64,000 nucleotides of DNA, taken from positions 1 through 64,000 of the forward strand of contig JAHDCC010000007.1 in NCBI GenBank assembly GCA_020630065.1, given 5' to 3'. This document shows positions 39,419-49,869 of the stretch, piece by piece (positions within the stretch are counted from its first letter, which is position 1; every line of letters starts with the position of its first letter). A program made the position numbers and the translations under genes. Below the pieces are notes generated by a model. That model was given only the letters and a program-made list of their open reading frames with translations, ran no database searches and was not told where the DNA came from. The stretch is from Acidimicrobiales bacterium. GTDB lineage: Bacteria > Actinomycetota > Acidimicrobiia > Acidimicrobiales > SZUA-35.

Positions 39419-40890
39419 GCCAGCAAAACGAACCGACAGACGAACTAAACGAAGCGACACTCCTCGCTCAACGGGTATCTACTGGAGCGTCTACGGCGGC
39501 CGCCGAACTCGAGAACTACCTTGCCACTATCGAACAGTCCGAAGGCGAAATTCATGCCTTCAACACCGTCCTGGCCGACGAAGCCCGCACCCGCGCCGCT
39601 GATATCGACCAGCGGATCGCAGCAGGGGAGAGCGTTGGACCTTTGGCGGGTGTGCCTGTCGCAGTAAAAGATAACCTTTGCACCACTGGGGTTGACACCA
39701 CGTGTTCATCAAAGATGCTCGAAGGTTGGAAACCGCCCTACGACGCTGCAGTGGTCGAATCGCTAACGGCAGCCGGTGCGATACTGGTGGGTAAAACCAA
39801 CCTGGACGAATTCGCGATGGGCTCATCGACCGAAAACTCAGCTTTTGGGCCAACCCGAAACCCGGCAGATGTGACTCGCGTGCCCGGCGGGTCATCCGGC
39901 GGGTCTGCGGCCGCAGTCGCCGCCAACTTCGCTCCTCTATCCCTCGGATCCGATACCGGAGGTTCGATCCGCCAACCAGCGTCGCTGTGTGGAGTGGTGG
40001 GGGTGAAACCAACCTATGGTGCGGTCAGCCGGTACGGGCTGATAGCGTTCGCCAGTTCGCTTGACCAGATCGGGCCGTTCGCTCATTCAGTCACCGACGC
40101 TGCTCTGCTCTACGACGTTATCGCTGGTCACGATCAGCGAGACTCAACGTCGATCCCGACCGGAATCCCAACCGTGTCAGACGGGCTCGACGCTGGGGTC
40201 GAAGGCTTACGTGTCGGAGTAGTCAAAGAACTATCTGGAACAACGGAAGGATTCGAGCCGGAAGTAGCTCGCCAAACTCAGGCCGCAGCTGACGCGTTGG
40301 CCGAAGCAGGAGCCAAAGTCGACGAGGTTTCCATCCCAACCGTGATGGCTGGACTGTCCGCCTACTACATATTGGCTCCAGCAGAAGCGTCATCGAACCT
40401 GGCACGATACGACGGAGTCAGATACGGGCTTCGTCAACCAGGAGCGAACACTGCAGCCATGATGCGGGCGTCTCGAACTGCCGGATTCGGCAGCGAAGTC
40501 AAACGTCGTATCATGCTCGGAACCTACGCCCTTTCTGCCGGCTACTATGACGCGTTCTACGGTCGAGCCCAGAAGGTGCGAACCCTGATCATCGAAGACT
40601 TCGAGAGGGCCTACCAAGACTTCGATGTACTGCTGACACCCACATCACCATGTGTTGCGTTCCCATTCGACGCTAAGACCGATCCGCTCACCATGTACCT
40701 AAACGACGTTTGTACGATTCCAAGTAACTTGGCCGGGCACCCGGCCATGTCGGTTCCGTTCGGAACTGGCGCCGATGGATTACCGGTCGGAGTGCAGGTG
40801 ATGGCCCCGATGCTTGGTGAGCAAACAATGTTTAGAGTTGGCGCCGCATTGGAAAACGCAGCCCAAACAATCACAAATGGGGGAGCATGA
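39415..40890 (+). CDS. gatA: Glutamyl/aspartyl-tRNA amidotransferase subunit A
   Basis: Amidase that frees ammonia from glutamine. The Ser-cisSer-Lys triad is in VAVKDN (Lys), [11 protein letters not shown] and [13 protein letters not shown]. At 491 residues it is complete. It is translationally coupled on both sides by ATGA overlaps. Confidence 0.97.
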   Translation: MSQQNEPTDELNEATLLAQRVSTGASTAAAELENYLATIEQSEGEIHAFNTVLADEARTRAADIDQRIAAGESVGPLAGVPVAVKDNLCTTGVDTTCSSKMLEGWKPPYDAAVVESLTAAGAILVGKTNLDEFAMGSSTENSAFGPTRNPADVTRVPGGSSGGSAAAVAANFAPLSLGSDTGGSIRQPASLCGVVGVKPTYGAVSRYGLIAFASSLDQIGPFAHSVTDAALLYDVIAGHDQRDSTSIPTGIPTVSDGLDAGVEGLRVGVVKELSGTTEGFEPEVARQTQAAADALAEAGAKVDEVSIPTVMAGLSAYYILAPAEASSNLARYDGVRYGLRQPGANTAAMMRASRTAGFGSEVKRRIMLGTYALSAGYYDAFYGRAQKVRTLIIEDFERAYQDFDVLLTPTSPCVAFPFDAKTDPLTMYLNDVCTIPSNLAGHPAMSVPFGTGADGLPVGVQVMAPMLGEQTMFRVGAALENAAQTITNGGA

Positions 40891-42356
40891 TGAGCACCGC
40901 GACAAACACGGACGACAAGACCCAGTCAGTTCTCCCTGACGGTTGGGAAATGGTAATCGGACTCGAAGTTCATGCTGAACTAGCCACCGAGTCCAAAATG
41001 TTTTCACCCGCAGCCAATCAGTTCGGTGGCGAACCAAACACCAACGTGCATCCGGTTTGTTTAGGGCTGCCTGGAACGTTGCCGGTGGTGAACGAAAAGG
41101 CGGTTGAATTGGCGGCCAAGATCGGGCTGGCCCTGAACTGCACAGTGCAACGCTGTATTTGGGCTCGAAAGAACTATTTCTACCCCGACATGCCCAAGGA
41201 TTATCAGATCTCCCAACACGACAAGCCGCTAAATATCGACGGGTCGGTTGAGTTGGCATCCGGTTTGGTGGTAAACATCGAACGGGCACACATGGAAGAA
41301 GACACCGGAAAGTCCACCCACATTGGTGAGTCGGGCCGCATCCACGACGCCGGTTATTCACTCGTTGACTACAACCGGGCCGGAGTCCCGCTAATCGAGA
41401 TTGTCACCGCTCCTGACCTTCGCTCACCTGAACAAGCAAAAGAATACGTTCAGGAACTGCATGACATCCTGGTCGCCATCGAAGCCTCAGACGGCAAGAT
41501 GGAAGAAGGGTCTATGCGGGTCGACGCTAACGTATCGGTTCGTCCGGAGGGTTCTAGCGAACTACGAACGCGCTGTGAGATAAAGAACGTAAACTCGCTC
41601 CGTTCATTAGTTCGAGCGATCGAATACGAAGCTAAACGTCACGTGGCGTTGTACGACGCTGGTGAAGCTCCACGGCAAGAAACCCGACATTGGGACGAAG
41701 CTGGCGGGCGAACCCGGGCTGGCCGGTCAAAGGAGAACGAAGACGGCTACCGCTACTTCCCAGACCCCGACCTCGTGCCCATCGACCCGTCACCAGAGTG
41801 GCTAGACGGGCTGCGGGCATCGTTGCCCGAGCTTCCTCATCAACGCCGAACCGCTCTAGTCGAACGGGGAGCCTCGATGAGCGCTGCGGTGCTAGCGGTT
41901 TCCCGTAACACCGATAAGTTGGCGATCGCCGCTATAGACAGCGGAAGCGATGCCACCAAGGTGATGAAACACGTCGAACAGAACCTGGCCGTCGAAGGAG
42001 CTGAAACTCTTCAACCCGCCGACTTTGCCGAGCTGATTCGTATGGAAACCGACGGTGAGCTGAGCTCTACCCAAACTAAACAAGTCTTGGCCGAAATGGT
42101 AGAGACCGGTAATGATCCGGCTTCTATCGCTGCCGCTCACGGGTTCGAAGCTATGGACACCAGCGAGTTGGAAACCATGTTAGATGGGATAATCGCCGAC
42201 AACGCCGAGGAATGGCAACGATTCTGCGAAGGTGATGACAAGGCCCGAGGAAAACTTCAAGGTTTCTTCACCGGACAAATAATGCGGTTGACGAAAGGTC
42301 AAGCTGACGGCAAAGTGGTGAATCAGTTACTGCAGCAGAAATCGGGGAATCAATGA
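40887..42356 (+). CDS. gatB: Glutamyl/aspartyl-tRNA amidotransferase subunit B
   Basis: Binds the mischarged tRNA and performs the ATP-dependent amidation. It shows [16 protein letters not shown], the kinase-like cradle with [25 protein letters not shown] and a C-terminal YqeY-like tail domain. The 489 residues fit the family. Starts with tandem ATG codons in an overlap with gatA. Confidence 0.97.
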   Translation: MMSTATNTDDKTQSVLPDGWEMVIGLEVHAELATESKMFSPAANQFGGEPNTNVHPVCLGLPGTLPVVNEKAVELAAKIGLALNCTVQRCIWARKNYFYPDMPKDYQISQHDKPLNIDGSVELASGLVVNIERAHMEEDTGKSTHIGESGRIHDAGYSLVDYNRAGVPLIEIVTAPDLRSPEQAKEYVQELHDILVAIEASDGKMEEGSMRVDANVSVRPEGSSELRTRCEIKNVNSLRSLVRAIEYEAKRHVALYDAGEAPRQETRHWDEAGGRTRAGRSKENEDGYRYFPDPDLVPIDPSPEWLDGLRASLPELPHQRRTALVERGASMSAAVLAVSRNTDKLAIAAIDSGSDATKVMKHVEQNLAVEGAETLQPADFAELIRMETDGELSSTQTKQVLAEMVETGNDPASIAAAHGFEAMDTSELETMLDGIIADNAEEWQRFCEGDDKARGKLQGFFTGQIMRLTKGQADGKVVNQLLQQKSGNQ

Positions 42357-42754
42357 TTGTAAACGAACTTTCGTTAGAACAAGCCTGGACGATGCTCAGT
42401 AGCGACCCTGATGCTGTCCTGATCGATGTGCGAACCACCGCTGAATGGGCCGAGATAGGCATTCCTGATGTGTCTTCACTTGGTAAACAAACCCGGTTCG
42501 TCGAGTGGAACATGTATCCCGACGGCCTGCCGAACGAGAATTTCATAGCTGAAGCGACCACAGAACTACGTCCCGAGCAGCCGCTGCTGATACTGTGCCG
42601 TTCCGGCGCTCGGTCGGCTGCTGCCGCGTATGCTCTTACCCAAGCGGGTTTCGCCAACTCCTATAACGTCGTCGCCGGATTCGAAGGCAACCCATCTCCG
42701 TCCGGGCAGCGGGTTGGTGGTTGGAAAGATTCGTTGCCGTGGGGTAAACAATAA
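42353..42754 (+). CDS. Rhodanese-domain protein
   Basis: A 133-residue single rhodanese domain. The active Cys is in LCRSGARSAAAA, and the CH2-like motifs DVRTTAEWAEIGIP and VAGFEGN are present. It would carry a persulfide sulfur. It overlaps gatB by 4 bases and ends 1 base before metZ. A rhodanese next to metZ is also known in M. tuberculosis, so a role in sulfide supply to MetZ is likely. Confidence 0.9.
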   Translation: MIVNELSLEQAWTMLSSDPDAVLIDVRTTAEWAEIGIPDVSSLGKQTRFVEWNMYPDGLPNENFIAEATTELRPEQPLLILCRSGARSAAAAYALTQAGFANSYNVVAGFEGNPSPSGQRVGGWKDSLPWGKQ

Positions 42755-42755
42755 A

Positions 42756-43949
42756 ATGGTTTCCAGATACGACAAAGCGACCGTGGAAGGCTGGAACGAA
42801 GCCACAAAGCTAGTCCGCTCAGGCGTCAATCGTTCCGGGTTCGATGAGACTTCAGAAGCCCTCTACCTATCGTCGGGGTATGTCTACTCTTCGGCTGCTG
42901 AAGCTGAAGCAGCCTTTGCCGGTGAGAACGACCACTACATCTACTCTCGTTACGCTAACCCGACCGTAGCGATGTTCGAGCAACGCTTGGCTGCGATCGA
43001 AGGAGCAGAGGCGTGTCGAGGTGTGGCTTCAGGGATGGCAGCGGTCTTCGCTGCGCTCGGATCGTACATCGGTTGTGGTGATCGGCTTGTTTCGTCTCGC
43101 GCCCTATTTGGCTCATGTCACGTTATCGCCACCGAAATACTCCCTCGGTTCGGGGCCGAGACAGAATTGGTTGATGGCCGTTCGCTCGACGCGTGGGAGA
43201 AGGCGTTGTCAAAGGGCGCTAAAGCGGTTTTCTTGGAGTCGCCATCGAACCCGACGCTCGAAATAATCGACATCGAGGCTGTTTCTCGTCTGGCTCATGA
43301 CGCAGGCGCTCTCGTATTTATCGACAACGTTTTTGCCAGTCCGGTTTTGCAACGTCCTCTTGAGCTGGGGGCAGACGTCGTGATCTATTCGGCTACGAAA
43401 CACATCGACGGTCAAGGCCGTACCTTAGGTGGCGCCGTCTTAGGTTCGCAAGAATTCATCGACGAGTCGGTGATGCCGATGCTGCGACACACTGGCCCAA
43501 GCCTGAGTCCGTTCAATGCTTGGGTCTTGGTTAAAGGCATGGAAACGTTACGTCTACGCGTGGACGCAATGAGTCGCAACGCTCACCAGCTTGCCCAACA
43601 GCTCGAAGACACACTCGGTGTTGGGCATGTCAGCTACCCATTCTTAGAATCTCATCCACAGTTTGAGTTAGCCCAAAAGCAAATGTCGGCGGGCGGGACA
43701 GTGCTCACCATGGATCTGGGAAGTAAAGAGCGGGCATTTGAAGTGGTCGACAAGTTCAAAATTATTGATATTTCGAACAACATCGGTGATTCGAAAACGT
43801 TGGCCACACACCCAGCAACAACTACCCATCGTCGCCTGGGTCCCGAAGCGCGTGCCGAAGTAGGAATCGGGCCAGGAATGGTTCGGCTATCGGTAGGGCT
43901 GGAAGACGTCGACGACTTATTCGACGATATTTCGCAAGCTCTGGCTTGA
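42756..43949 (+). CDS. metZ: O-succinylhomoserine sulfhydrylase
   Basis: PLP enzyme that makes homocysteine from O-succinylhomoserine and sulfide. It shows the Cys/Met-metabolism family motifs IYSRYANPTV, FLESPSNPTLEI and the PLP lysine in YSATKHIDGQGR. The 397 residues from ATG 42756 fit; earlier in-frame codons lie within the rhodanese gene. The subtype (MetZ rather than MetB or MetY) rests on overall pattern and context. Confidence 0.92.
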   Translation: MVSRYDKATVEGWNEATKLVRSGVNRSGFDETSEALYLSSGYVYSSAAEAEAAFAGENDHYIYSRYANPTVAMFEQRLAAIEGAEACRGVASGMAAVFAALGSYIGCGDRLVSSRALFGSCHVIATEILPRFGAETELVDGRSLDAWEKALSKGAKAVFLESPSNPTLEIIDIEAVSRLAHDAGALVFIDNVFASPVLQRPLELGADVVIYSATKHIDGQGRTLGGAVLGSQEFIDESVMPMLRHTGPSLSPFNAWVLVKGMETLRLRVDAMSRNAHQLAQQLEDTLGVGHVSYPFLESHPQFELAQKQMSAGGTVLTMDLGSKERAFEVVDKFKIIDISNNIGDSKTLATHPATTTHRRLGPEARAEVGIGPGMVRLSVGLEDVDDLFDDISQALA

Positions 43950-43973
43950 ACGCTGCTTGACTCTTAGCGAAGT

Positions 43974-43979
43974 TACACT
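43974..43979 (+). promoter_or_regulatory. Leaderless -10 box, DUF1737 gene
   Basis: TACACT with a 6-base gap to the ATG at 43986. Confidence 0.5.
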
Positions 43980-43985
43980 GCAACT

Positions 43986-44228
43986 ATGAGCACAGCGGAT
44001 AAACCAATGTCACCATCAGCGATTCTTTCCAATGCTTCTGGCGATTCGAAGATTCCCATCGTCGAGGGTCCGAAGCTTCGTTATCGGCTACTCACTGGCC
44101 CGGACGATCATGTTTTTTGTGAACGCGTTAGTGAGGCGCTCGAAGACGGGTACGTGCTGGCGGGTTCTCCAGCTATTACCTTCGATGGGACGACGCCGAT
44201 TGTTGCTCAGGCCGTGGTGCTGCCTTAA
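43986..44228 (+). CDS. DUF1737-domain protein
   Basis: An 80-residue protein. The C-terminal 50 residues match the DUF1737 pattern: YRLLTGPDDHVFCERVSEAL, then a Gly-x-x-L-x-G-S-P block and a final AQAVV strand. Function is unknown. The N-terminal 30 residues are low in pattern and may be disordered. Confidence 0.85.
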   Translation: MSTADKPMSPSAILSNASGDSKIPIVEGPKLRYRLLTGPDDHVFCERVSEALEDGYVLAGSPAITFDGTTPIVAQAVVLP

Positions 44229-44236
44229 CGGCTGTT

Positions 44237-44962
44237 CTATTCCTGTTCAGAAGCTGGCTCGGTGTGCCCACCATCTGCACTAGTTTGGTGGGTATCGTCT
44301 TGGCTTCGATCTAGAAACGGAACCATACGGCTCCACGCCAGTTCGGCTTGTTGTTCATCAAAGTTGTTTCCAGCCTCAAAGAACCACTGTTTTGCCCCGG
44401 GGTAGACGAAGAATTTGGTGTCTTGGCCTCCGAGTCGTAGGAATGACTCGGTTACGACTCGATCCTCTTCGGAGACAAGATGATCGTCGTCGCCGAAATG
44501 ACCCTGGAATTTTGCGTTGGCATCATCGAAATCGATGGACTGTGTGCCGTAAAAGCAGATTGTGCGGTCGACGACGTCTGGAAGTCGAGCCGATATCCAG
44601 AAGGCTAGGGAAGCGCCCATCGAAAATCCGATGACGGCGATCGGCTGAGCTGTGTCGGAAGCCATCACACGTAACGTATGGGCAGATGACATGACCAGCC
44701 CTGAAAGGTCGTCGGGCTGGGATGCCTCGAGGACGGCTTTACCTTCGGCTTCTGTTACCGGTTGCACCCCATCGAATAGGTCTGGAGCTACGACGGTGTA
44801 ACCGAGTTTAGCTACCCGGCGACAAAACGTTTGTGTCCAGTCGTTGAGGCCCCACCACGAATGAAGAACCAGAACCCCTGGACCCCCTGTGCCACCCGGG
44901 GGGTCGACGAGGAACGCCTCGCCAGCCGGTCGTTGCGTGAATGGTGATACCTCGTCGGACAT
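44237..44962 (-). CDS. Dienelactone hydrolase-family protein
   Basis: A 241-residue alpha/beta hydrolase. The family start GPGVLVLHSWWGLNDW and VAPDLFDG are present. The nucleophile position reads IGFSMGAS, with Ser in place of the Cys of true dienelactone hydrolases. The Asp/His partners are probably in RLGGQDTKFF and the later acidic/aromatic stretch; the His is not clear. The C-terminal 25 residues are polar. The substrate is unknown. Confidence 0.82.
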   Translation of the reverse strand: MSDEVSPFTQRPAGEAFLVDPPGGTGGPGVLVLHSWWGLNDWTQTFCRRVAKLGYTVVAPDLFDGVQPVTEAEGKAVLEASQPDDLSGLVMSSAHTLRVMASDTAQPIAVIGFSMGASLAFWISARLPDVVDRTICFYGTQSIDFDDANAKFQGHFGDDDHLVSEEDRVVTESFLRLGGQDTKFFVYPGAKQWFFEAGNNFDEQQAELAWSRMVPFLDRSQDDTHQTSADGGHTEPASEQE

Positions 44963-45084
44963 AAGATGAGACCATATCGTGTTTGGGGCTGGCGACTACC
45001 CTGCAATCGGCAATAAAAGGCGGATCAGAGTTTGTAACGATGTGACACTATTTAAGGTGACTGTCACGAGGCTTGCAAATTCTC

Positions 45085-45090
45085 TAACCT
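45085..45090 (+). promoter_or_regulatory. Leaderless -10 box, yihY
   Basis: TAACCT with a 6-base gap to the GTG at 45097. GGAGG lies 1 base from the GTG, too near for ribosome binding, which favours leaderless translation. Confidence 0.55.
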
Positions 45091-45096
45091 GGAGGA

Positions 45097-46068
45097 GTGA
45101 TCAGCTCCTGCATACATTGGGCAGTGCTTCTTTGGCGCCTGACTGTTGCCGTCGCTATCCGTTGGTATAGGACCGGTATTGGTGATCTAGCAGCGGGCGT
45201 AACGTTTTGGATACTTGTTTCCCTTCCGGCTTCGGTCTTGGCTTTATTAGCCGCATTGGGTCCTTTAGATGGGTTGGTTGATGGTTTTGGTTTTCAATCG
45301 CGGATAGAGACCGAAGTCATAAACTTTACGGCCCGAGTGTTTACCGATGAAAGCGGCAGTATTGAACGCGCTATCGGGGAGCTATTTCAGCAAACTGACC
45401 CTGGCTTGTTTACGCTTTCGTTGGTGCTGACTCTTTGGTCCATTAGCCGAGGCTTTGCTGGTTTAATGAGAGCTTTGGACGACATCTACGAGGTCGAGAA
45501 CCGTCGAACCTGGTATCACGCCCGGGTGGTGGCAATCATTCTAGGGTTGGGGAGTCTTGCGCTTTCCGTGCCGCTCATCGTCACCGATCAGCTGGTTTGG
45601 GGTGCGATTCCAGACGGCATATTCCGTCTCTTTATGAGTAACCTCTTTGCGTTGCTGGTGCTGTCGTTGTGGGCAGCCACCCTCTACCATTTCGGTCCCG
45701 GTCAGCGTAGCCGGTGGTCCCATGACCTGCCCGGAGCATGTGTAGCCGCCGTCTTGTGGTGGGCGCTCTCTATCGGGTTTTCCCGATACGGCATTCTGAC
45801 ATCGGGTACGAACCAGGTTCGAGCCGCGGTCGGAGCTGGCCTTCTGGCCCTTACATGGTTGTGGCTGGTGGCCCAGATTCTACTGATCGGTGGAGCGGTG
45901 AATTTCTTAGTGGGTGAACGGCTTGGGTTTACCAGAGAACGTTCCAGTCGGGGGCTAAACGGCAAACTGAATGACACCATCAACAACAAGGTAACCCAGA
46001 AGATTTCGTCGACAACAGGCGAGCTCAAACGTATCGTGGAGCCCCGCCGGACCACTGCACGCAAGTAG
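45097..46068 (+). CDS. YihY/BrkB-family membrane protein
   Basis: A 323-residue protein with about six membrane helices. The family block 'SISRGFAGLMRALDDIYEVENRRTW' and the late 'WLVAQILLIGGAVNFLVGERLG' are characteristic. The C-terminal 50 residues are soluble and basic. Despite older naming, relatives are not ribonucleases; a transport role is likely but unproven. Confidence 0.9.
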   Translation: MISSCIHWAVLLWRLTVAVAIRWYRTGIGDLAAGVTFWILVSLPASVLALLAALGPLDGLVDGFGFQSRIETEVINFTARVFTDESGSIERAIGELFQQTDPGLFTLSLVLTLWSISRGFAGLMRALDDIYEVENRRTWYHARVVAIILGLGSLALSVPLIVTDQLVWGAIPDGIFRLFMSNLFALLVLSLWAATLYHFGPGQRSRWSHDLPGACVAAVLWWALSIGFSRYGILTSGTNQVRAAVGAGLLALTWLWLVAQILLIGGAVNFLVGERLGFTRERSSRGLNGKLNDTINNKVTQKISSTTGELKRIVEPRRTTARK

Positions 46069-46211
46069 TTGTCGGCGTTACTAGTGGTCTCTGCCACAGT
46101 GGCTTGAGCTTCTCGCTCCTTCAGATTTTTGGCTGCGTTCGTTCGGTAGGATGTCAGATCTAGACGGCTGTTTGTTCGGACAGTTCGCGAAACGAGAACT
46201 GGGTATAGCCG

Positions 46212-46796
46212 ATGGCTCCTTTGAGAATGAAATTTGTTAAGTCGGCTACCGATGTCGACCAGCTGCCATACAGCAAAGCCGAGATCGCCATTGTCGGGCG
46301 TTCCAACGTGGGAAAGTCATCGCTGATAAACGCGTTGAGTAATCATAAGAAATTGGCGATGGTGTCTGGTACCCCAGGCAGAACTCGGCTATTGAACCTT
46401 TTTGAGCTGCTTGACGGTGGAACTTGCATGGATTTGCCTGGGTATGGCTATGCGGCTACTTCGAAATCCATGCGAGCTTCATGGCAGAAAATGATCGAAC
46501 AGTACCTACTTGAACGAGATAATCTTGAAATGATTATTTGCTTGGTAGACGGAGCTATTGGGCCGACCAAGCTTGACGTTCAAATGTTGGACTGGTTGCG
46601 TGCAAACGACTTGCCGCACAGCGTCGTTGCGACCAAGCGAGACAAGGTCAAGTCGTCTAAATGGTCCCGTCGACGTGTTGATTTAGCGGAAGGTTGCCAA
46701 CTGGAACCTAATGACATCATCTGGGTTAGTTCCAGTAAAGGAACCGGCATCGACAAAATGCGATCCCTTATAAACGTATGGTTGGGCAACAAGTAA
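46212..46796 (+). CDS. engB: Ribosome-biogenesis GTPase EngB/YsxC
   Basis: A 194-residue TRAFAC GTPase acting in large-subunit assembly. G1 is GRSNVGKSS, G2 lies in TPGRTRLLN, G3 is DLPGYG, G4 is TKRD and G5 is in VSSSKG. All are intact. It stands alone between yihY and the SARP regulator. Confidence 0.95.
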   Translation: MAPLRMKFVKSATDVDQLPYSKAEIAIVGRSNVGKSSLINALSNHKKLAMVSGTPGRTRLLNLFELLDGGTCMDLPGYGYAATSKSMRASWQKMIEQYLLERDNLEMIICLVDGAIGPTKLDVQMLDWLRANDLPHSVVATKRDKVKSSKWSRRRVDLAEGCQLEPNDIIWVSSSKGTGIDKMRSLINVWLGNK

Positions 46797-46863
46797 CACC
46801 CATCAGGTGGATTGATGTTCCGATTTAGTCTGCGCCGAAATAGGCAAGTCAATTCATTTGGCG

Positions 46864-46869
46864 TATGAT
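46864..46869 (+). promoter_or_regulatory. Possible -10 box of the SARP regulator
   Basis: TATGAT matches the -10 consensus in five of six places and lies about 100 bases before the ATG at 46969. No good -35 is seen. The long leader contains a GC-rich run (46898-46910) that I could not assign. Confidence 0.3.
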
Positions 46870-46968
46870 GATTCGCTGAAAGGGATAAGCAGCTGCGGGC
46901 GGGGGACCCAGTTGTCGAACTCTTGGTATCGTCGCTGCAACTAGTTTGTAAACCTGGAGGGTCTGACA

Positions 46969-49863
46969 ATGTCTGATTTGGGCGGCACCAAATCAGTGAG
47001 TATTTCGGTACTAGGCCCCATAGAGATCACCCGAGATTCGATACCGATTGAACTCGGAGCTTCCCGACTAAAGACGCTGCTTGTGTTGCTGTGTATTAGA
47101 CAGGGGAGACCGGTCGCCGCTGAGCGACTTATTGACGAGCTTTGGGAGGAAGACCCACCTGCTGGGGCGAAGGCGACGCTTCAATCGTATGTATCTAATT
47201 TGAGGCGCGAGCTTGGATCCGACGTGATCTTGACGTCTGGAAGCGGTTACGGCTTAGGGCCTGAGGTTGATCTTGATTTAACCGAGTTCGAAGAATGTAT
47301 CGGTACCACGCGCGGGGCGCCGAGTACGGGCGTAGTAGCCGAGCATAGTCGCCGCTCTCTGGAACGGGCCTGCGAGATTTGGCGAGGTTCGTTTGCGGAA
47401 GATATTCGTCCACTCGACCGTCTTGAGCGTTACGCCAAAGTAGTTGATGAGCAGAGGTTGATGGCAACCGCTCTCCGGTTGGAAGCTCTGATCAAAAGTT
47501 CACCCGAACAGTCAATTTCTGAGCTTCGGGTATTACGGTCTGAGTACCCGACCGACGAGAAATTCCTTGGGCTCACGATGCGGGCGTTAGTTAATCTTGA
47601 TCGTCGGGCCGAAGCTCTGCGGGAATGTCATGAATTCCGACTAGAGCTAATCGAACGAACAGGTATGGGCCCTAGCGCCGCTATTCGGACGTTGGAAGCC
47701 TCGATTGCTTCTGAAGACATTCAGCCGGTAGTTTCGCAGACTAGTAAAGATGCTGAAGCGTTAGTGTTTTCGCCTCCAGGGAACAGCTTCGTCGGAAGGC
47801 GAGATTTGTTCGACTTGGTTTGCGAAACATCGCAAAATCGAAGACTGGTGACGTTGGTTGGGCCAGGAGGCGCAGGTAAGTCTCGACTTGCAGCCGAAGT
47901 AGTTCACTACCTTAGATCGTCGTTTAATAAGGTGTTGGTTAACGACTTGTCCGAGGAAGCCGATATCGAATCTGCAGTTTCGAGAGTTGGACGCATCGGC
48001 GATGAGATACCGCCGGGAGATGAAAGTACTCGAAATCTGGTTTTGCTTGAGAACTGCGAGCGAGCTGCGTCTGAGATCTCGGGTGAGATTGATACGTTGC
48101 TTCGGGAGCGGTCAGATATCCAGCTGATCGCCACGTCAAGAATCCGGTTGAACGTGTCGGCCGAACGGGTTGTGTCGGTGCCACCATTGTCGACCCAGCC
48201 GGTTGGTTCACAGCCGTTGAGTCCTGCGTCTCAACTCTTGGCTGATCGGATGGAGTCGCTTGGAGAATTTGTTGACCAAAAGGACTGGCCGCTACTCGAA
48301 GAAATTTCCTTGGCGGTAGATGGTCTCCCATTTGTTCTAGAACTAGCAGCTGAACGGGCCGCCGGACTTGGTCTACGCCCATTTGTCTCCCAAATACATT
48401 CTCAGTTAAGCGTTTTGTCTTCGGAGCGCTTTGAGGCGACACATCGGCACCGGTCGGTTGAATCGATGATGGCTTGGACTCTTGACTATCTTGAGCCGGA
48501 GCATCTTCGCTTTGTCACGGCGCTGACTATTTTCGAGGCTCCTTTTACCCTTGACGCAGCCGAGGCGATTGGGAATGTAGTCGGTGTCGATGTTAGTTCG
48601 AGTTTGGCGAAACTAATCGATCAATCAACGGTTCTGAAGGTGCCTGATTCAAATGTCGGGCAACGTTACGTCGTCCTCGAAACGTTACGCACTCTATTGG
48701 CGGACGAATTTCTCAAACATAATTGCCGAAACGATATCGAACGGGCTTTTGTTGAATACTTTGCTGCTCGAGCCAGCGACGTAGCGTCTGAGATTCGAGC
48801 GATGTCGGGGGCTCAACGGGCGTTAACTATTTCGCCGGACCAACCCAACTTGCAGGCGAGCTTGAGGTTGGCGCAGCGCCACGGCTTATTTCGAGAAGTG
48901 GTTGATTTGTTGTGGACCTTTATTTGGCACTGCCACGAACTCGACGATGTCGCTGAGGTCGGCAGATGGGTTCGCGACGTATTAGCCGATGAACCCCCAC
49001 ATACGGTGTGTGCCACAACGGTTGCGCGTGCCCATGTCGGCGTCGTCGCCATCGGGTTTTTCCTTACCTCTCCGGACGTAACCAACGCTGAGGCTGCAGA
49101 AGCGGTGACGGTAGCTAGAACCGTTGACGACCCAGGGCTGTTAGCTGACGCGTTGAGTTTGCAGGGTGCTACTGCAATAATCGAGAACGATTTAGCTTGC
49201 GCGTTTGCGGCGCTTACCGAAGCTAAAGAGCTTTGTCGTTCAATTGGTCATATCTGGGGCTTGGCGACGGTTGATCTTTTCCGAGCCACAGCAGAACGTC
49301 GAGCACATCGGTTCGAGCTGTCATACCAAGTCGGAAGAAAGGCACTCGAACGTCTTGTCTATCTGGACGATAAACGCGGGATATCTCTCGCCACTCAGTC
49401 GATAGCTCGAACGTTGCACGAAATGGGTCAGGTCGCTGACGCCGCGAGTTTAGCTTCGGAATCCTATGAAGTAGCTGCGGAGATTCAGGATCACGTGGCG
49501 TTAGCGATGGCGGCGTTGGCGTATGGGCGAACTGCGACCAGCGTCGAGGATCTCGACTTTGGGCGGTCACTGTTTGTCGAAGCGTTGCTGGCGAGTATTA
49601 AGACCCAAAACAAGATCCTGTTATCGAACTCGCTTGAGTGGATTGCATTCGTCGACTATTTCCGTTCGGGGAACGAAGGCGTTCTAGCGTTTGTGGATGG
49701 GTTCACATCCCAGTATCGAAATGGGGTTACTCGACCTTCCCATGAGGCTGTACTCAAGAAGGCTCACAAAAGTCTTGGGCCAGAACTGTTTGATATTGAA
49801 AGACGACAAGGCAGAAATGCTTCCCTCGGTGTTGTGCTGGGCCGTCTTGGCGTGAGCTTGTAA
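46969..49863 (+). CDS. SARP/BTAD transcriptional regulator with NTPase and TPR-like regions
   Basis: A 964-residue AfsR-like regulator. The OmpR-type winged helix (about 10-98) is followed by a BTAD domain (about 105-250), an NB-ARC/STAND NTPase (about 270-560) with P-loop GPGGAGKS (298-305), and helical repeats (about 600-964). The Walker B region reads LLENCE (359-364) instead of the usual LLDNCEH, with Glu for Asp. Such proteins often control secondary metabolism or stress genes. The ribosome site is GGAGG. It converges on a sigma factor gene, 6 bases away. Confidence 0.92.
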   Translation: MSDLGGTKSVSISVLGPIEITRDSIPIELGASRLKTLLVLLCIRQGRPVAAERLIDELWEEDPPAGAKATLQSYVSNLRRELGSDVILTSGSGYGLGPEVDLDLTEFEECIGTTRGAPSTGVVAEHSRRSLERACEIWRGSFAEDIRPLDRLERYAKVVDEQRLMATALRLEALIKSSPEQSISELRVLRSEYPTDEKFLGLTMRALVNLDRRAEALRECHEFRLELIERTGMGPSAAIRTLEASIASEDIQPVVSQTSKDAEALVFSPPGNSFVGRRDLFDLVCETSQNRRLVTLVGPGGAGKSRLAAEVVHYLRSSFNKVLVNDLSEEADIESAVSRVGRIGDEIPPGDESTRNLVLLENCERAASEISGEIDTLLRERSDIQLIATSRIRLNVSAERVVSVPPLSTQPVGSQPLSPASQLLADRMESLGEFVDQKDWPLLEEISLAVDGLPFVLELAAERAAGLGLRPFVSQIHSQLSVLSSERFEATHRHRSVESMMAWTLDYLEPEHLRFVTALTIFEAPFTLDAAEAIGNVVGVDVSSSLAKLIDQSTVLKVPDSNVGQRYVVLETLRTLLADEFLKHNCRNDIERAFVEYFAARASDVASEIRAMSGAQRALTISPDQPNLQASLRLAQRHGLFREVVDLLWTFIWHCHELDDVAEVGRWVRDVLADEPPHTVCATTVARAHVGVVAIGFFLTSPDVTNAEAAEAVTVARTVDDPGLLADALSLQGATAIIENDLACAFAALTEAKELCRSIGHIWGLATVDLFRATAERRAHRFELSYQVGRKALERLVYLDDKRGISLATQSIARTLHEMGQVADAASLASESYEVAAEIQDHVALAMAALAYGRTATSVEDLDFGRSLFVEALLASIKTQNKILLSNSLEWIAFVDYFRSGNEGVLAFVDGFTSQYRNGVTRPSHEAVLKKAHKSLGPELFDIERRQGRNASLGVVLGRLGVSL

Positions 49864-49869
49864 CGATGG

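Noticed and set aside
42630-42755. Longer N terminus for metZ
   Set aside because: The extra codons lie inside the rhodanese gene in another frame; the family start fits ATG 42756.
46890-46920. GC-rich run with GGGGGACCCA in the SARP leader, reminiscent of a ydaO-type (c-di-AMP) riboswitch
   Set aside because: The partner GGTGAATC-like block and the pseudo-symmetric helices are not present, and the leader is too short. A covariance search would decide it.
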